Positions 35,240-44,918 are shown, numbered from the stretch's first letter. The stretch: 64,000 nucleotides of DNA from Aeromicrobium sp. (GCF_023146395.1 NZ_JAGLCD010000001.1:1-64000); one strand, 5' to 3'. The notes: a model not told the origin generated them from the letters alone. Numbers and translations: made by a program.

Positions 35240-36246
35240 GCATCGAGCCCACCACCACGTCCGCGCAGCCGAGCTCCTCGAGCAAGCGCACGCCGACCAA
35301 GAACCTCATGCTGTTCTCGGGACGCACGCACCCGACCCTGGCGCGCGAGGTGGCCGAGCTGCTCGGTGTCGACCTGGTGCCCACGACGGCGTACGACTTC
35401 GCCAACGGTGAGATCTACATCCGTTTCGACGAGTCGGTGCGGGGCTGCGACGCGTTCGTGATCCAGAGCCACGCGGCGCCGATCAACCAGTCGATCATGG
35501 AGCAGCTCATCATGATCGACGCGCTGAAGCGGGCCTCGGCCAAGCGCATCACGGTCGTGCTGCCGTTCTACGGGTACGCGCGCCAGGACAAGAAGCACCT
35601 GGGGCGCGAGCCGATCTCCGCCCGGCTCGTCGCCGACCTGTTCCTGGCCGCCGGGGCCGACCGCCTCATGACGGTCGACCTGCACACTGCGCAGATCCAG
35701 GGCTTCTTCGACGGCCCGGTCGACCACCTGCTGGCCATGCCGATCCTGACGCGCTACGTGCGCGAGAAGTACGCCGACCGGTCCTTCGCGGTCGTCTCGC
35801 CCGATGCCGGTCGCATCAAGGTGGCCGAGGCCTGGGCCAACTCCCTCGGCGGCGCCCCGCTGGCCTTCATCCACAAGACCCGCGACGTCACCCGGCCCAA
35901 CGAGTCCAAGGCGAATCGCGTCGTGGGCGAGGTGGCCGGACGCACCTGCATCCTGGTCGACGACCTGATCGACACCGGCGGCACGATCGTGCAGGCGGCT
36001 GACGCCCTGATGGCCGACGGCGCGGCGGAGGTCGTGATTCTCGCGACGCATCCGGTGTTCTCCGGCCCTGCGGTCCAGCGACTGCGCGACTCGGTGGCGA
36101 CCGAGGTCATCGTCACGAACACGCTGCCGCTCGAGCCGGAGCAGATGTTCGACAAGCTCACGGTCCTGTCGATCGCACCGCTGTTCGCCCAGGCGATCGC
36201 CGCTGTGTTCGAGGACGGCTCGGTCACGAGCCTGTTCAAGGGCTGA
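35236..36246 (+). CDS. Ribose-phosphate pyrophosphokinase Prs
   Basis: 336 aa, makes PRPP from ribose-5-P and ATP. NLMLFSGRTHPTLAREVAELLG, the flexible loop YGYARQDKKHLGREPISARLVADL and the PRPP loop LVDDLIDTGGTIVQAADAL are intact. GTG 35236 overlaps glmU. The glmU-prs pair is conserved in actinobacteria. Confidence 0.95.
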   Translation: MSIEPTTTSAQPSSSSKRTPTKNLMLFSGRTHPTLAREVAELLGVDLVPTTAYDFANGEIYIRFDESVRGCDAFVIQSHAAPINQSIMEQLIMIDALKRASAKRITVVLPFYGYARQDKKHLGREPISARLVADLFLAAGADRLMTVDLHTAQIQGFFDGPVDHLLAMPILTRYVREKYADRSFAVVSPDAGRIKVAEAWANSLGGAPLAFIHKTRDVTRPNESKANRVVGEVAGRTCILVDDLIDTGGTIVQAADALMADGAAEVVILATHPVFSGPAVQRLRDSVATEVIVTNTLPLEPEQMFDKLTVLSIAPLFAQAIAAVFEDGSVTSLFKG

Positions 36247-36253
36247 CCTGCCC

Positions 36254-37204
36254 GTGCTGCGCCTCGACCGCCGGCGAGTCGTGGCGGTGTCGATCGCGGT
36301 GCTCGTCGTCGTGGCCGGGGTCGTGATCGTGACGCGCAGCTCTCCGCAGGACCACAACCCCTTCGCCGGTCGCGACCTGTTCGTCTGGTCCGGTTCCGCA
36401 GCCGCTGCGGCCGCCGACCGCGCGTCGGGCACTGACGCCGCTGACCTGGAGGATCTCGCGGACACCCCGACCGCGGTGTGGCTCACGCCCGAGGCGCACG
36501 GCCCGGACACGATCGGATCCTTCGTCGAGGACGTCCTCGCGGGCGCCGACGGTCGCGCCGTCGTGCTGGTCGTCTACGGCATCACCGATCGCGACTGCGT
36601 GGGGGAGGAGTCCCAGGGCGGTCTCGTCCCCGGGCTCTACACGATCTGGGTCCGCACGATCGCGGCCGCCCTCTCGGGCACGGTCGCGGTGGTGCTCGAG
36701 CCCGATGCCCTGGCCACGGTCGAGGAGTGCTCGAACCCGGCCGAGCGGTACGCGCTGCTGCACGAGGCGGTCGCGGCGTTCCACGACCGGGCCACCGTGT
36801 ACCTCGACGCCGGCCACTCGAACTGGATCGAGCCGCAGGTCATGGCCGAGCGCCTGCAGCGCTCCGGGGTGGAGGACGCCCGGGGGTTCAGCGTCAACGT
36901 CGCGAACTACCAGACCGATGCCGACGAGCTGGCGTACGCCGAGCAGATCCGCGAGGTCGTGCCGGAGGCGCACTACGTCGTCGACTCCGGCCGCAACGGG
37001 GCCGGCTCGACCGACGACTGGTGCAATCCGCCAGGACGCACCCTGGGAGTCCGGCCGGCGGCGGTCGACGACGACTCGGCCCTGGACGCGCGCCTGTGGA
37101 TCAAGCCGCCGGGCGAGAGCGACGGGACGTGTCACGGAGGACCCGCGGCGGGACAGTTCTGGCTCGAGCGTGCCCTCGAGCTCGCCGACGGAAAGCGTGA
37201 GTGA
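36254..37204 (+). CDS. Glycoside hydrolase family 6 (endoglucanase-like), membrane-anchored
   Basis: 316 aa. An N-terminal signal anchor (VVAVSIAVLVVVAGVVIV) is followed by a GH6 domain with VVYGITDRDC, VVLEPDAL, YLDAGHSNWI, SVNVANYQTD, DSGRNG, WCNPPGRTLG and LWIKPPGESDG. The conserved Asp residues in TDRDC and EPDAL are the expected acid/base region. It hydrolyses beta-1,4-glucan-like chains with inversion. GTG 36254 lies 8 bp after prs. A GT2 synthase and signalling genes nearby suggest a role in trimming a self-made glucan, as CslZ does in Streptomyces. Confidence 0.9.
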   Translation: MLRLDRRRVVAVSIAVLVVVAGVVIVTRSSPQDHNPFAGRDLFVWSGSAAAAAADRASGTDAADLEDLADTPTAVWLTPEAHGPDTIGSFVEDVLAGADGRAVVLVVYGITDRDCVGEESQGGLVPGLYTIWVRTIAAALSGTVAVVLEPDALATVEECSNPAERYALLHEAVAAFHDRATVYLDAGHSNWIEPQVMAERLQRSGVEDARGFSVNVANYQTDADELAYAEQIREVVPEAHYVVDSGRNGAGSTDDWCNPPGRTLGVRPAAVDDDSALDARLWIKPPGESDGTCHGGPAAGQFWLERALELADGKRE

Positions 37205-37250
37205 CGTCACAACTGGCGTCCGCGCCGTGAAGGGTGACCCTCGAGTTCGT

Positions 37251-37256
37251 TAGCGT
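37251..37256 (+). promoter_or_regulatory. -10 element, leaderless promoter of the response regulator
   Basis: TAGCGT, 6 nt before ATG 37263. Confidence 0.55.
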
Positions 37257-37262
37257 TCTGGC

Positions 37263-38306
37263 ATGGAGCATACGGCGGAGCAACGCATTGCCGTCGTGAT
37301 CGAGGACGATGCCGACATCCGCAACCTCCTGCGGACGATCCTGGTCCAGAGCGGATTCTCCCCGATCCTGACGAGCAACGGCGAGGACGGGATCGAGGCC
37401 GTGCGGGTGCACGAGCCGCTCCTGACCACGCTCGACGTGCAGATGCCCGGCATGGACGGCTTCGCGGTGGCCAAGCGGCTGCGCGAGTTCAGCAGCACCT
37501 ACATCATCATGCTGACGGGCCAGACCGAGGAGATCGACGTGATCCAGGGTCTGGACTCTGGCGCCGACGACTACCTCGTCAAGCCCTTCCGCCCGCGTGA
37601 GCTCCGGGCTCGGGTCGACTCGCTGCTGCGACGACCGCGCCAGGTGGCGGGCGAGTCCGACGCCGCCCGACCTGCCGCGTCGGGCGCGGTGCCGACGGGA
37701 GCCACCGCCGACGCGGCGTCGGCGACGCCGGCCGTGGAGCAGGCGCCAGCGCCGCAGGCCCAGCCCTTGCAGCCGCCGGCCCAACCCGCCCAGCCCACAC
37801 AGCCGCAGGCCCAGCCGGTGCAGCCCGTGCAGCCGACCCCCGTGCAGCAGCCCGCCGCCCCCGTCGAGGTCATCGCGCACCAGGCCCCGCCCGCCGCGGC
37901 CACCCCGCCGGTCCAGCACTCCGCGCCCCTGCCCGGGGCGGGATCGGCCGGCATCAGCCCGGCCGGCGAGGGCTCGAGCCAGGAGGTGCTCGACTGGAAG
38001 GGGCTCCGGGTCGACCGGGCGACGCGCGTGGCCACGGTCGACGGATCGATGATCGACCTCACCCGCAGCGAGTTCGACCTCCTGGCCGCCCTGCTGGCCT
38101 CCGGCCGTCGGGTGCGGTCCAAGGCCGACCTGGTGCTGACGCTGCGCGGCGAGGGCTACGTCACGACCTACTACGTCAACGACGCCGACAAGCGCGCCGT
38201 CGAGGTCCACATGGCCAACCTGCGACGCAAGATCGGTGACTCGAGCACGACCCCGCGCTGGATCGAGACGGTCCGCGGAGTCGGCTACCGCCTCGCCGCC
38301 GACTGA
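37263..38306 (+). CDS. OmpR-family response regulator with long Pro/Gln linker
   Basis: 347 aa, against about 230 for typical OmpR regulators. The receiver (1-125) has acidic EDD (14-16), phosphoacceptor D58, LTGQ and VKPF. Residues about 130-240 form a Pro/Gln/Ala-rich, probably disordered linker. The C-terminal winged helix (DLTRSEFDLLAALLASGRRVRS ... VHMANLRRKIGD) binds DNA. A candidate partner is the kinase at 41795-43453, the only histidine kinase in the window. Confidence 0.93.
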   Translation: MEHTAEQRIAVVIEDDADIRNLLRTILVQSGFSPILTSNGEDGIEAVRVHEPLLTTLDVQMPGMDGFAVAKRLREFSSTYIIMLTGQTEEIDVIQGLDSGADDYLVKPFRPRELRARVDSLLRRPRQVAGESDAARPAASGAVPTGATADAASATPAVEQAPAPQAQPLQPPAQPAQPTQPQAQPVQPVQPTPVQQPAAPVEVIAHQAPPAAATPPVQHSAPLPGAGSAGISPAGEGSSQEVLDWKGLRVDRATRVATVDGSMIDLTRSEFDLLAALLASGRRVRSKADLVLTLRGEGYVTTYYVNDADKRAVEVHMANLRRKIGDSSTTPRWIETVRGVGYRLAAD

Positions 38307-38322
38307 TCGATCTCGGCACCGC

Positions 38323-38354
38323 CCCGGACCCTCCGCTGGAGCGGCGGGTCCGGG
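38323..38354. terminator. Bidirectional hairpin terminator between response regulator and lipoprotein genes
   Basis: CCCGGACCC (38323-38331) and GGGTCCGGG (38346-38354) are perfect arms, with inner CCGCT/AGCGG pairing. It sits between two convergent genes. Confidence 0.75.
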
Positions 38355-38363
38355 CCGCGCCCC

Positions 38364-39101
38364 TCAGTCGGCGTCGGGGTTCTCGACCGTCGTGGTGTCC
38401 TTGGTCGACGGGAAGATCACGATCGGGACCTCGGTCGAGATGCTCTGACGGTTGACCTGGGCCGAGCCGGCGGAGTTCTGGGCCCACACCGTGGCGTGGA
38501 ACGACAACGTCACCTTGCGGACCTTGGGGTCGAGCGTCCCGATGACCTGGTCGCGCAGCTCGAACGCGCCCTTGGGCGAGGTGATGACCATCCCGTAGAC
38601 CGGATCGGCGAGCGGCTCGGGATCGAGTGTGACGCGCGCGGCCTGCTCGTCGAGCCGGTAGGGCTCGACGCTGATCGTGTTGCCCGACTCGTCGCTCGCG
38701 ACAGAGCTGACCGACACGCGGTCGAGGAACACGACACGCTTGCTGGCGAACGGATCGCGCTCGGCGCGGTCGGTGTCGTAGGCCGTCATCGACATTGTGA
38801 ACAGCTTGTCGCCACCGGGATACCACTGGTGGGTGAAGGGGGTCCTGGCCGTGGGGTAGATCGACAGGACGTACTCGATGCCGTCGATCGAGGTGGAGGA
38901 CGTGAAGGTGCCGTTGTCGGTGAACATCGAGCCCGTGGGCTCCTCGGCACCGGTGTCGGTCGCGGTCGGGGTGGGCACCGGGGTGGGCTCGCCCGAGGGG
39001 GACTCGCTGCTGCAGGCGGCTGCGCTCAGCGCGAGCCCCAGGGCGAGCACCGCCGCTCCCGCGCGGCGACGGTGGGTGTGGCGGGGACGGACTGATCGCA
39101 T
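38364..39101 (-). CDS. Putative lipoprotein of unknown function
   Basis: About 245 aa. The signal peptide ends in lipobox LSAAACSS (lipidated Cys about residue 30), followed by a Ser/Pro/Thr linker. The mature domain (about 60-245) has no recognised motif; DNGTFTSSTSIDGIEYVLSI and TLSFHATVWAQNSAG suggest a beta-rich fold. It lies 53 bp after the GT2 gene on the same strand and probably belongs to the same operon, so a role in glycan export or attachment is possible. Confidence 0.75.
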   Translation of the reverse strand: MRSVRPRHTHRRRAGAAVLALGLALSAAACSSESPSGEPTPVPTPTATDTGAEEPTGSMFTDNGTFTSSTSIDGIEYVLSIYPTARTPFTHQWYPGGDKLFTMSMTAYDTDRAERDPFASKRVVFLDRVSVSSVASDESGNTISVEPYRLDEQAARVTLDPEPLADPVYGMVITSPKGAFELRDQVIGTLDPKVRKVTLSFHATVWAQNSAGSAQVNRQSISTEVPIVIFPSTKDTTTVENPDAD

Positions 39102-39154
39102 GGAGGAGCTCTTCTCGGGAGTCGAGGGATGGATCGGGCGGGGTGCGGGGGTGC

Positions 39155-40570
39155 TCACGCGCGGAACCCGCGGTGGCGGCGCAGGGCGCGCAGCAGGAGC
39201 CAGGCGGTCTGGGCGATCGTGACGATGCCCAACGTGGTCCAGCCGACCACGAGTGCGTCGGACTTCAGGGCGTCGGGCAGCTGCCACCAGGCGGCGATCA
39301 ACGCGGCGATGACGACCGCGACGATCGCGAACGGCATCAGGTACGCCGCGCCGGCGCCCCCGCTCTCGGCCTTGGCCTGCAGCGCCCAGTTGTCGGTCTG
39401 GGACCGGGTCGCGAACTTGAACCACGAGCGGGAGAAGTGGCCGAGGCGGATCCACATGTAGACCTCGGCGGGGACGAGCGCCATCGCGAACACATAGTCC
39501 TTGCGGTTCGCGTCGTGCATCGCCAGGGCCACGCGCGTGTTCAGCAGCGTCGCGATGAAGGGCGGGATGAGCCACAGCGGGCTGAACTCGAAGGCGTTGA
39601 ACGACACCGAGCAGACCAGCAGCACGAGGAAGCCGAGGCGGGTGAAGCCGTTGACGACCATGGAGATGTTCTCGAACCACCGCAGTCGCAGATTCGGGTG
39701 GAAGGGCTGACCCTTCGTGTCACCGCGCTGGCCGGGCCACATCAGATCGATCGCGCCGGTGTTCCACTTGACCTGCTGGGCGTCGAGGGAGCGCAGGTCC
39801 GCCATGCCGCCCACGTTGGCCCGGGCCGCCGCGCTGATCTTGGTGAGGTAGCCCGCGCTCTTGATCTGCAACGAGAGCAGCGAGTCCTCGATCTCGCTGT
39901 CACGCACCCACGGGAAGCGCTGGTGGGTCTGCTCGACGACCTTGTGCAGCGCCTCGACCGCGAAGATCGAGTACTGCCCGCCGAGGACCGCCATGTTGCG
40001 TCCGCGCAGCAGGTTCTGCAGGTTGAATGCGGCGAACTGTGCACGCTGCCCGGCGATCAGGAACTTCGCGAACCGGCTCTCGACGTCGGTGTCGTCGATG
40101 CTGTAGATCGCCGAGATGCCGCCGATCCGGTCGTCGTCCTCGATCTCGGCCACGAGCAGCTCGACCGCCCGGGGGTCGCCCGTCGTGTCGCCGTCGACGC
40201 CGAGCAGGTAGTCGAGCCCCTCGACCAGGGTGAAGCCGTAGTTGAGCGCACCGACCTTCTTGTCGGGGTTCTCGCCGATGTCGTGGACGAAGATCTCGGT
40301 GCGCTGCATCTGCGGTCCCTCGCCTCGCACGTGCATGCCGGCGTAGTGGCCGGCGATCTCGGCGGTGGCGTCGGTCGTGTTGTTGACCACGACGTGCACG
40401 ACGTCGGGGAGCCGGGTCTGGGAGAGCAGCGAGTCCAGGACGCCCGCGATCGTGCTCTCCTCGTTGTAGGCCGGGATGATGCACCCGATCGTCGAGCGAC
40501 GGGTCGAGGGAGCAGTCATGCCCTGCAGCAGGTCGACGGCCCAGCCGGCGTCGCCAGCGGGGGCGGTCAT
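39155..40570 (-). CDS. Membrane glycosyltransferase family 2 (cellulose-synthase-like)
   Basis: 471 aa. GT-A domain with IGCIIPAYNEESTIAGVL, LLGVDGDTTGD (DxD region) and the acceptor motif DSEIEDSLLSLQ, followed by QQVKW where processive synthases have Q(Q/R)xRW, and four or more C-terminal transmembrane helices. It probably polymerises and exports a beta-linked glycan. The start may be 40570 or the internal ATG 40519 (GCAGGG upstream). A lipoprotein gene follows. GH6 and cyclic-di-GMP-related genes nearby support an exopolysaccharide role. Confidence 0.85.
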   Translation of the reverse strand: MTAPAGDAGWAVDLLQGMTAPSTRRSTIGCIIPAYNEESTIAGVLDSLLSQTRLPDVVHVVVNNTTDATAEIAGHYAGMHVRGEGPQMQRTEIFVHDIGENPDKKVGALNYGFTLVEGLDYLLGVDGDTTGDPRAVELLVAEIEDDDRIGGISAIYSIDDTDVESRFAKFLIAGQRAQFAAFNLQNLLRGRNMAVLGGQYSIFAVEALHKVVEQTHQRFPWVRDSEIEDSLLSLQIKSAGYLTKISAAARANVGGMADLRSLDAQQVKWNTGAIDLMWPGQRGDTKGQPFHPNLRLRWFENISMVVNGFTRLGFLVLLVCSVSFNAFEFSPLWLIPPFIATLLNTRVALAMHDANRKDYVFAMALVPAEVYMWIRLGHFSRSWFKFATRSQTDNWALQAKAESGGAGAAYLMPFAIVAVVIAALIAAWWQLPDALKSDALVVGWTTLGIVTIAQTAWLLLRALRRHRGFRA

Positions 40571-40673
40571 CGCCGGTGCCGTTCAGGCGCGGTGGATCGT
40601 GGCATGGCAGAAGTCCACCAGCGCCACCTCAGGTGCATGGACCGTGGAGCGTCAGTTTCGGCTCAGGATTGGC

Positions 40674-41798
40674 TCAAGACGGGCTCGGGGTGGCGCGATT
40701 GCGGCGGGCCCAGTACTGGGCCTCGGCCATCATCGCCTCGAGACCGGGCGCACCGAGGCTCTGCACGCTCGTGCCGATCTGGCAGCCGACCTGCAGGGGG
40801 AGGTCGTCCGGTCGTTCGTCCAGTCCCGTGCGCACCGCATTGGCGACCCGGTCGATCGGTCGGCGAGCGCGGGCGGTCGTGAGCACCACGAACCGGCCAC
40901 CGCCGAGGTGTCCGAGGAGCGCGAACGGCGGCACCTTGGACCTGACGACCCGTCCCACGTGCACGATCGCGCGGTCGCGGACGCCCGGGCCGTAGGCCTC
41001 GGCCAGGTCGTCGAGATCCTCGATCTCGATCCAGACCAGACCGACCGGCTGGCCCGTCATGGCCGATCGCTCGATGCGGTCGGCCGCGTCGCGCCGGAAC
41101 GCCCCGGTCCCCGGGACGTCGAAGTCGGCGAGCATGCCACGAGAGTCGTCGCCCCACCACGTCGAGCGCGCGTCCTCGGCGCGCAGGGCGGTGATGCACA
41201 GCGCCGCGACGCCGAAGGCGGTCGTGGTGCCGATCGCGATCACGACGTCGACCGGTCCGTTCCAGCTGATCGCGCCGCCGACGATCAGCATCGAGGTCGC
41301 CACGATCGCGACCGTCACGAGCAGCATGACCGCCTGGAGCACCCGCGCCGACGGACGCTCTGCGGCGGGGGCTCGGAGCGAGTCGAGCGCGGTGGCGAGC
41401 GCGAAGGCGGCCGAGAACACGACCGAGAGTGCGAGCGGCACGGAATCGGTGTCGACGACCGGATCGAGGACGACGGAGGCGACCGTGACCGCGGCAGCGC
41501 CCATCGCCAACGAGACCTGGGGGGAACGGCCCAGCTGCTGCAGTCGCAGACCGGATCGGAGCAGACCGAACGCCAGCGTGATCCCGCCGGCCGCCACGGC
41601 GCCCAGGATCTCCTGGGTCCCGTCACCCGGCAACGAGGCGGTCAGGACGCCGGTGCCCGTGACGGCGACGTAGGCGACCGAGATGAGGCGCCCGGCCTTG
41701 GTGTCGTACTGCAGGACCGTCGTGAGCAGGAAGTAGGTCGTGATCGCGGCGATCACGATCGAGCTCGTGAACTGAGCGGTCGTGGCGTCGGGGGTCAC
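40674..41798 (-). CDS. Membrane protein with degenerate GGDEF domain
   Basis: 374 aa. The N-terminal half (1-215) has 6-7 transmembrane helices. The C-terminal part resembles a diguanylate-cyclase fold (VGLVWIEIEDLDDLAEAYGPGVRDRAI) but the active-site motif reads GHLGGGRFVVL instead of GG(D/E)EF, and no RxxD I-site is seen. It is therefore probably a non-catalytic sensor or scaffold. It overlaps the histidine kinase gene by 4 bp (ATGA). Confidence 0.75.
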   Translation of the reverse strand: MTPDATTAQFTSSIVIAAITTYFLLTTVLQYDTKAGRLISVAYVAVTGTGVLTASLPGDGTQEILGAVAAGGITLAFGLLRSGLRLQQLGRSPQVSLAMGAAAVTVASVVLDPVVDTDSVPLALSVVFSAAFALATALDSLRAPAAERPSARVLQAVMLLVTVAIVATSMLIVGGAISWNGPVDVVIAIGTTTAFGVAALCITALRAEDARSTWWGDDSRGMLADFDVPGTGAFRRDAADRIERSAMTGQPVGLVWIEIEDLDDLAEAYGPGVRDRAIVHVGRVVRSKVPPFALLGHLGGGRFVVLTTARARRPIDRVANAVRTGLDERPDDLPLQVGCQIGTSVQSLGAPGLEAMMAEAQYWARRNRATPSPS

Positions 41799-43453
41799 CG
41801 GCTCACTCCCGTCTCGCGCGGCAGCACCAGGATCGCGGTGGTGCCGCCGCTGTCGGCGCTCTCGAGGCGGATCGTGCCGCCGTGCCGCTCGGCGATCTCG
41901 CGGGAGATCGCCAGGCCCAGCCCGGTGCCGGTCACGCTCGAGACGACCGCGTCCGCCGTGCGGTGGTACGGCTGGAAGACCTCCTCGTGGTCGCGCTCGC
42001 TCATCCCGTGTCCCGTGTCGGTGATCGCGAGGGTGACCTGGTCGGCGCTGCCCACGAGCTCGATCGAGACCGACCCGCCCTCGACGTTGTACTTGATCGC
42101 GTTGGTCAGGAGATTGTCGACGACCTGGCGCAGCCGGAAGGCGTCGCCGGTCACGATCTGCGCGTCGGGCGCGTCGAGGGTCAGGGCGATGACACGGTCG
42201 GCCGCCAGCGGTTGGAGGGCCGTGGCCGACTCCGTGACGATCTCGGTGAGGTCGACCCGGGCGAGCGACATCGGCACTGCCGAGTGGGGCGTCCGACCCC
42301 GGGTGGCGAGCAGGTCGTTGACCAGGGTGAGCAGCCGCGTGGTGTTGCGCTCGGCGACCGCGAGGTGGTCCACGGCCTCATCGGGCAGGCCCGGGCAGTC
42401 GGCGGCCAGCTCGATGTAGCCGAGGATCGAGCTGAGCGGCGTCCGGAACTCGTGGGACACCGAGCTGAGCGCCTGGTCACGAGCGGCCTCGGCTTCGATG
42501 GACTCGCCGACGTCCCGGAACACCACGACCAGACGGTCGACCGTGCCGTCGGCGTCGAGCACCAGGCGGGCACTGACCTCCACCGCGACGCGGGTCCCGT
42601 CGGGGTGGCCGACCCAGTACGTCTCGGCGTCGACCGCGCCGCCGCTCAGGCCCCGCAGGTGCGGCAGCTCGTCGCCGACCACGGGCGTCACCCCGTCGAG
42701 GTGGTACAGCGGCAGGGCCTGGGGGCTCGTGGAGAGTGGGAGCCCCAGGTGGCGCATCATGGCACGGGCGGCCCGGTTGCTGCCCCGGTAGGTGCCAGCG
42801 GGATCGAGCGAGACCACGCCGAAGGGCACCGCGTCCATCACGGCGTTGAGCACGCCCTCGTCGCGGCGCGCCTGGCGGTAGGCATGGGCCGACCGCCGGG
42901 CCTGGGTCGCCAGGAGGCGTCGCTGAGCCGCCTCGCGGGCGCTCGACATCGCCACGACACCTCCGACGACGACGACCGAGACGTTGAGACTGGCCGTCGC
43001 GGCGACCGACGGGGTGCCGACCTGGCCCGGGTTGAACCCCAGCGCCTGCAGGACGAGAGGAGCCCAGGCCGTCAGGGTCGCCCCCACGATCCCGATGACC
43101 GCGCCGGCCCGGCCCGCGTTCAGGGCGAGCCACGCGACGGGCAGCACGACCAGGAAGCCGAATCCGCTGGAGGGGGTGGCCGATCGGAGCTGGTTCAGCG
43201 CGAACAGGTCGATGAGCGGGATCGCGATGGCGACGGCGCGCGACCCGGGGCGCTCCCACGGCGCAGCGCCGACGAGCACGGTCACGAGCACCAGGATGGT
43301 CAGCCCGAACGCCAGACGCCGGTCGGCGGTGGGCAGACCGGCGGCGAACGTCAGGACCGTCACGATGACGGCGGCGATCAGCAGCGCGGTCTGGGTCGCG
43401 AAAAGTCGGGCCGGTGAGACCGGTACCCGGACGGCGTCCGCTCCCAACGGCAT
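41795..43453 (-). CDS. Membrane sensor histidine kinase with PAS domain
   Basis: 552 aa. An N-terminal block of 5-6 transmembrane helices (about 15-175) is followed by a PAS-like domain (VLNAVMDAVPFGVVSLDPAGTYRG), HisKA with H334 in SVSHEFRTPLSSILGY, and HATPase with VDNLLTNAIKYN, DTGHGMS and GTGLGLAI. It is leaderless (TAGACT at 43460-43465, minus strand, 6 nt before ATG 43453). It is co-transcribed with the degenerate GGDEF gene. It may phosphorylate the regulator at 37263. Confidence 0.92.
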   Translation of the reverse strand: MPLGADAVRVPVSPARLFATQTALLIAAVIVTVLTFAAGLPTADRRLAFGLTILVLVTVLVGAAPWERPGSRAVAIAIPLIDLFALNQLRSATPSSGFGFLVVLPVAWLALNAGRAGAVIGIVGATLTAWAPLVLQALGFNPGQVGTPSVAATASLNVSVVVVGGVVAMSSAREAAQRRLLATQARRSAHAYRQARRDEGVLNAVMDAVPFGVVSLDPAGTYRGSNRAARAMMRHLGLPLSTSPQALPLYHLDGVTPVVGDELPHLRGLSGGAVDAETYWVGHPDGTRVAVEVSARLVLDADGTVDRLVVVFRDVGESIEAEAARDQALSSVSHEFRTPLSSILGYIELAADCPGLPDEAVDHLAVAERNTTRLLTLVNDLLATRGRTPHSAVPMSLARVDLTEIVTESATALQPLAADRVIALTLDAPDAQIVTGDAFRLRQVVDNLLTNAIKYNVEGGSVSIELVGSADQVTLAITDTGHGMSERDHEEVFQPYHRTADAVVSSVTGTGLGLAISREIAERHGGTIRLESADSGGTTAILVLPRETGVSR

Positions 43454-43459
43454 GCGCGC

Positions 43460-43465
43460 AGTCTA
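43460..43465 (-). promoter_or_regulatory. -10 element, leaderless promoter of the histidine kinase
   Basis: TAGACT on the minus strand, 6 nt before ATG 43453. Confidence 0.55.
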
Positions 43466-43526
43466 CGGCCGGCGGGGTCGACTCCGGACGCCTCGTCAGG
43501 ATTTCCGGGCGGGGTGGTCGCTGCGC

Positions 43527-43659
43527 TAGGATCGCCAGGTTGCCTCGGCGAGGGTCGGCGTGTCCGACCGTGATCGACAGGGCGCTCGACCTGAGTGCTG
43601 TGTCGCGCGCCGCTGGCCCGCCCGAACCCCGCATTCGTTCCAATCGAGGAGAAGTTCCC
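43527..43659 (+). promoter_or_regulatory. rplY promoter and structured leader
   Basis: TAGGAT (43527-43532) is the probable -10, giving a leader of about 120 nt. It contains hairpin GGTCGG-cgtgt-CCGACC (43553-43569). GAGGAGAAG lies before GTG 43660. The leader may be regulatory, but no known motif was recognised. Confidence 0.5.
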
Positions 43660-44315
43660 GTGGCTGAGATCACGATCGCCGCCGAGGCCCGCACCGAGTT
43701 CGGCAAGGGCGCCGCCCGCCGCATCCGCCGGGCCGACAAGGTTCCCGCCGTCCTGTACGGCCACGGGACCGACGCCCTGCACGTGACCCTGCCGGGCCAC
43801 TCGCTGATGCTGGCGCTGAAGAACTCCAACGCGCTGCTCACGATCGAGCTGGGCCAGGACAAGCACCTCGCCATCCCGAAGCAGGTGCAGCGTGACCCGC
43901 TCAAGGGCTTCCTCGAGCACGTCGACCTGCTGATCGTCAAGCGTGGCGAGAAGGTCACCGTCGACGTCCCGCTGAACGTCACCGGCGAGGCCGTGCCCGG
44001 TTCGCTGATCGGTGTCGAGAACACGGCGGTCGCCATCGAGGTCGACGCCACCGCGATCCCGAACGAGATCGAGGTCAGCATCGAAGGTGTCGAGATCGGC
44101 GAGCAGCTGCTCGCGAAGGACCTGCAGCTCCCCTCGGGTTCGACCCTTGCGGTCGACGAGGACCTGCTCATCATCAACGTCACCGCGGCGCCCACCGCGG
44201 CCGAGGTCGACGCGGAGCTCGCCGAGGCCGAGGCCGAGGTCGGCATCGAGCACGACGAGGCCGACGGCGACGCCGGCGAGTCGGGCGATGCCGAGGCCGG
44301 GGACGCCGAGTCGGA

Positions 44316-44319
<4 letters not shown>
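43660..44319 (+). CDS. 50S ribosomal protein L25/general stress protein Ctc
   Basis: 219 aa. The N-terminal L25 domain (EARTEFGKGAARRIRRADKVPAVLYGHG) binds 5S rRNA, followed by the TL5/CTC C-terminal domain (FLEHVDLLIVKRGEKVTVDVPL) and an acidic tail (about 185-219). GTG 43660 is set by the RBS. Overlaps pth by 4 bp (GTGA). Confidence 0.95.
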
Positions 44320-44882
<563 letters not shown>

Positions 44883-44918
44883 GCCCGGTCCCGGTCGCCA
44901 CCTCCCTGGCGTGGGTCG

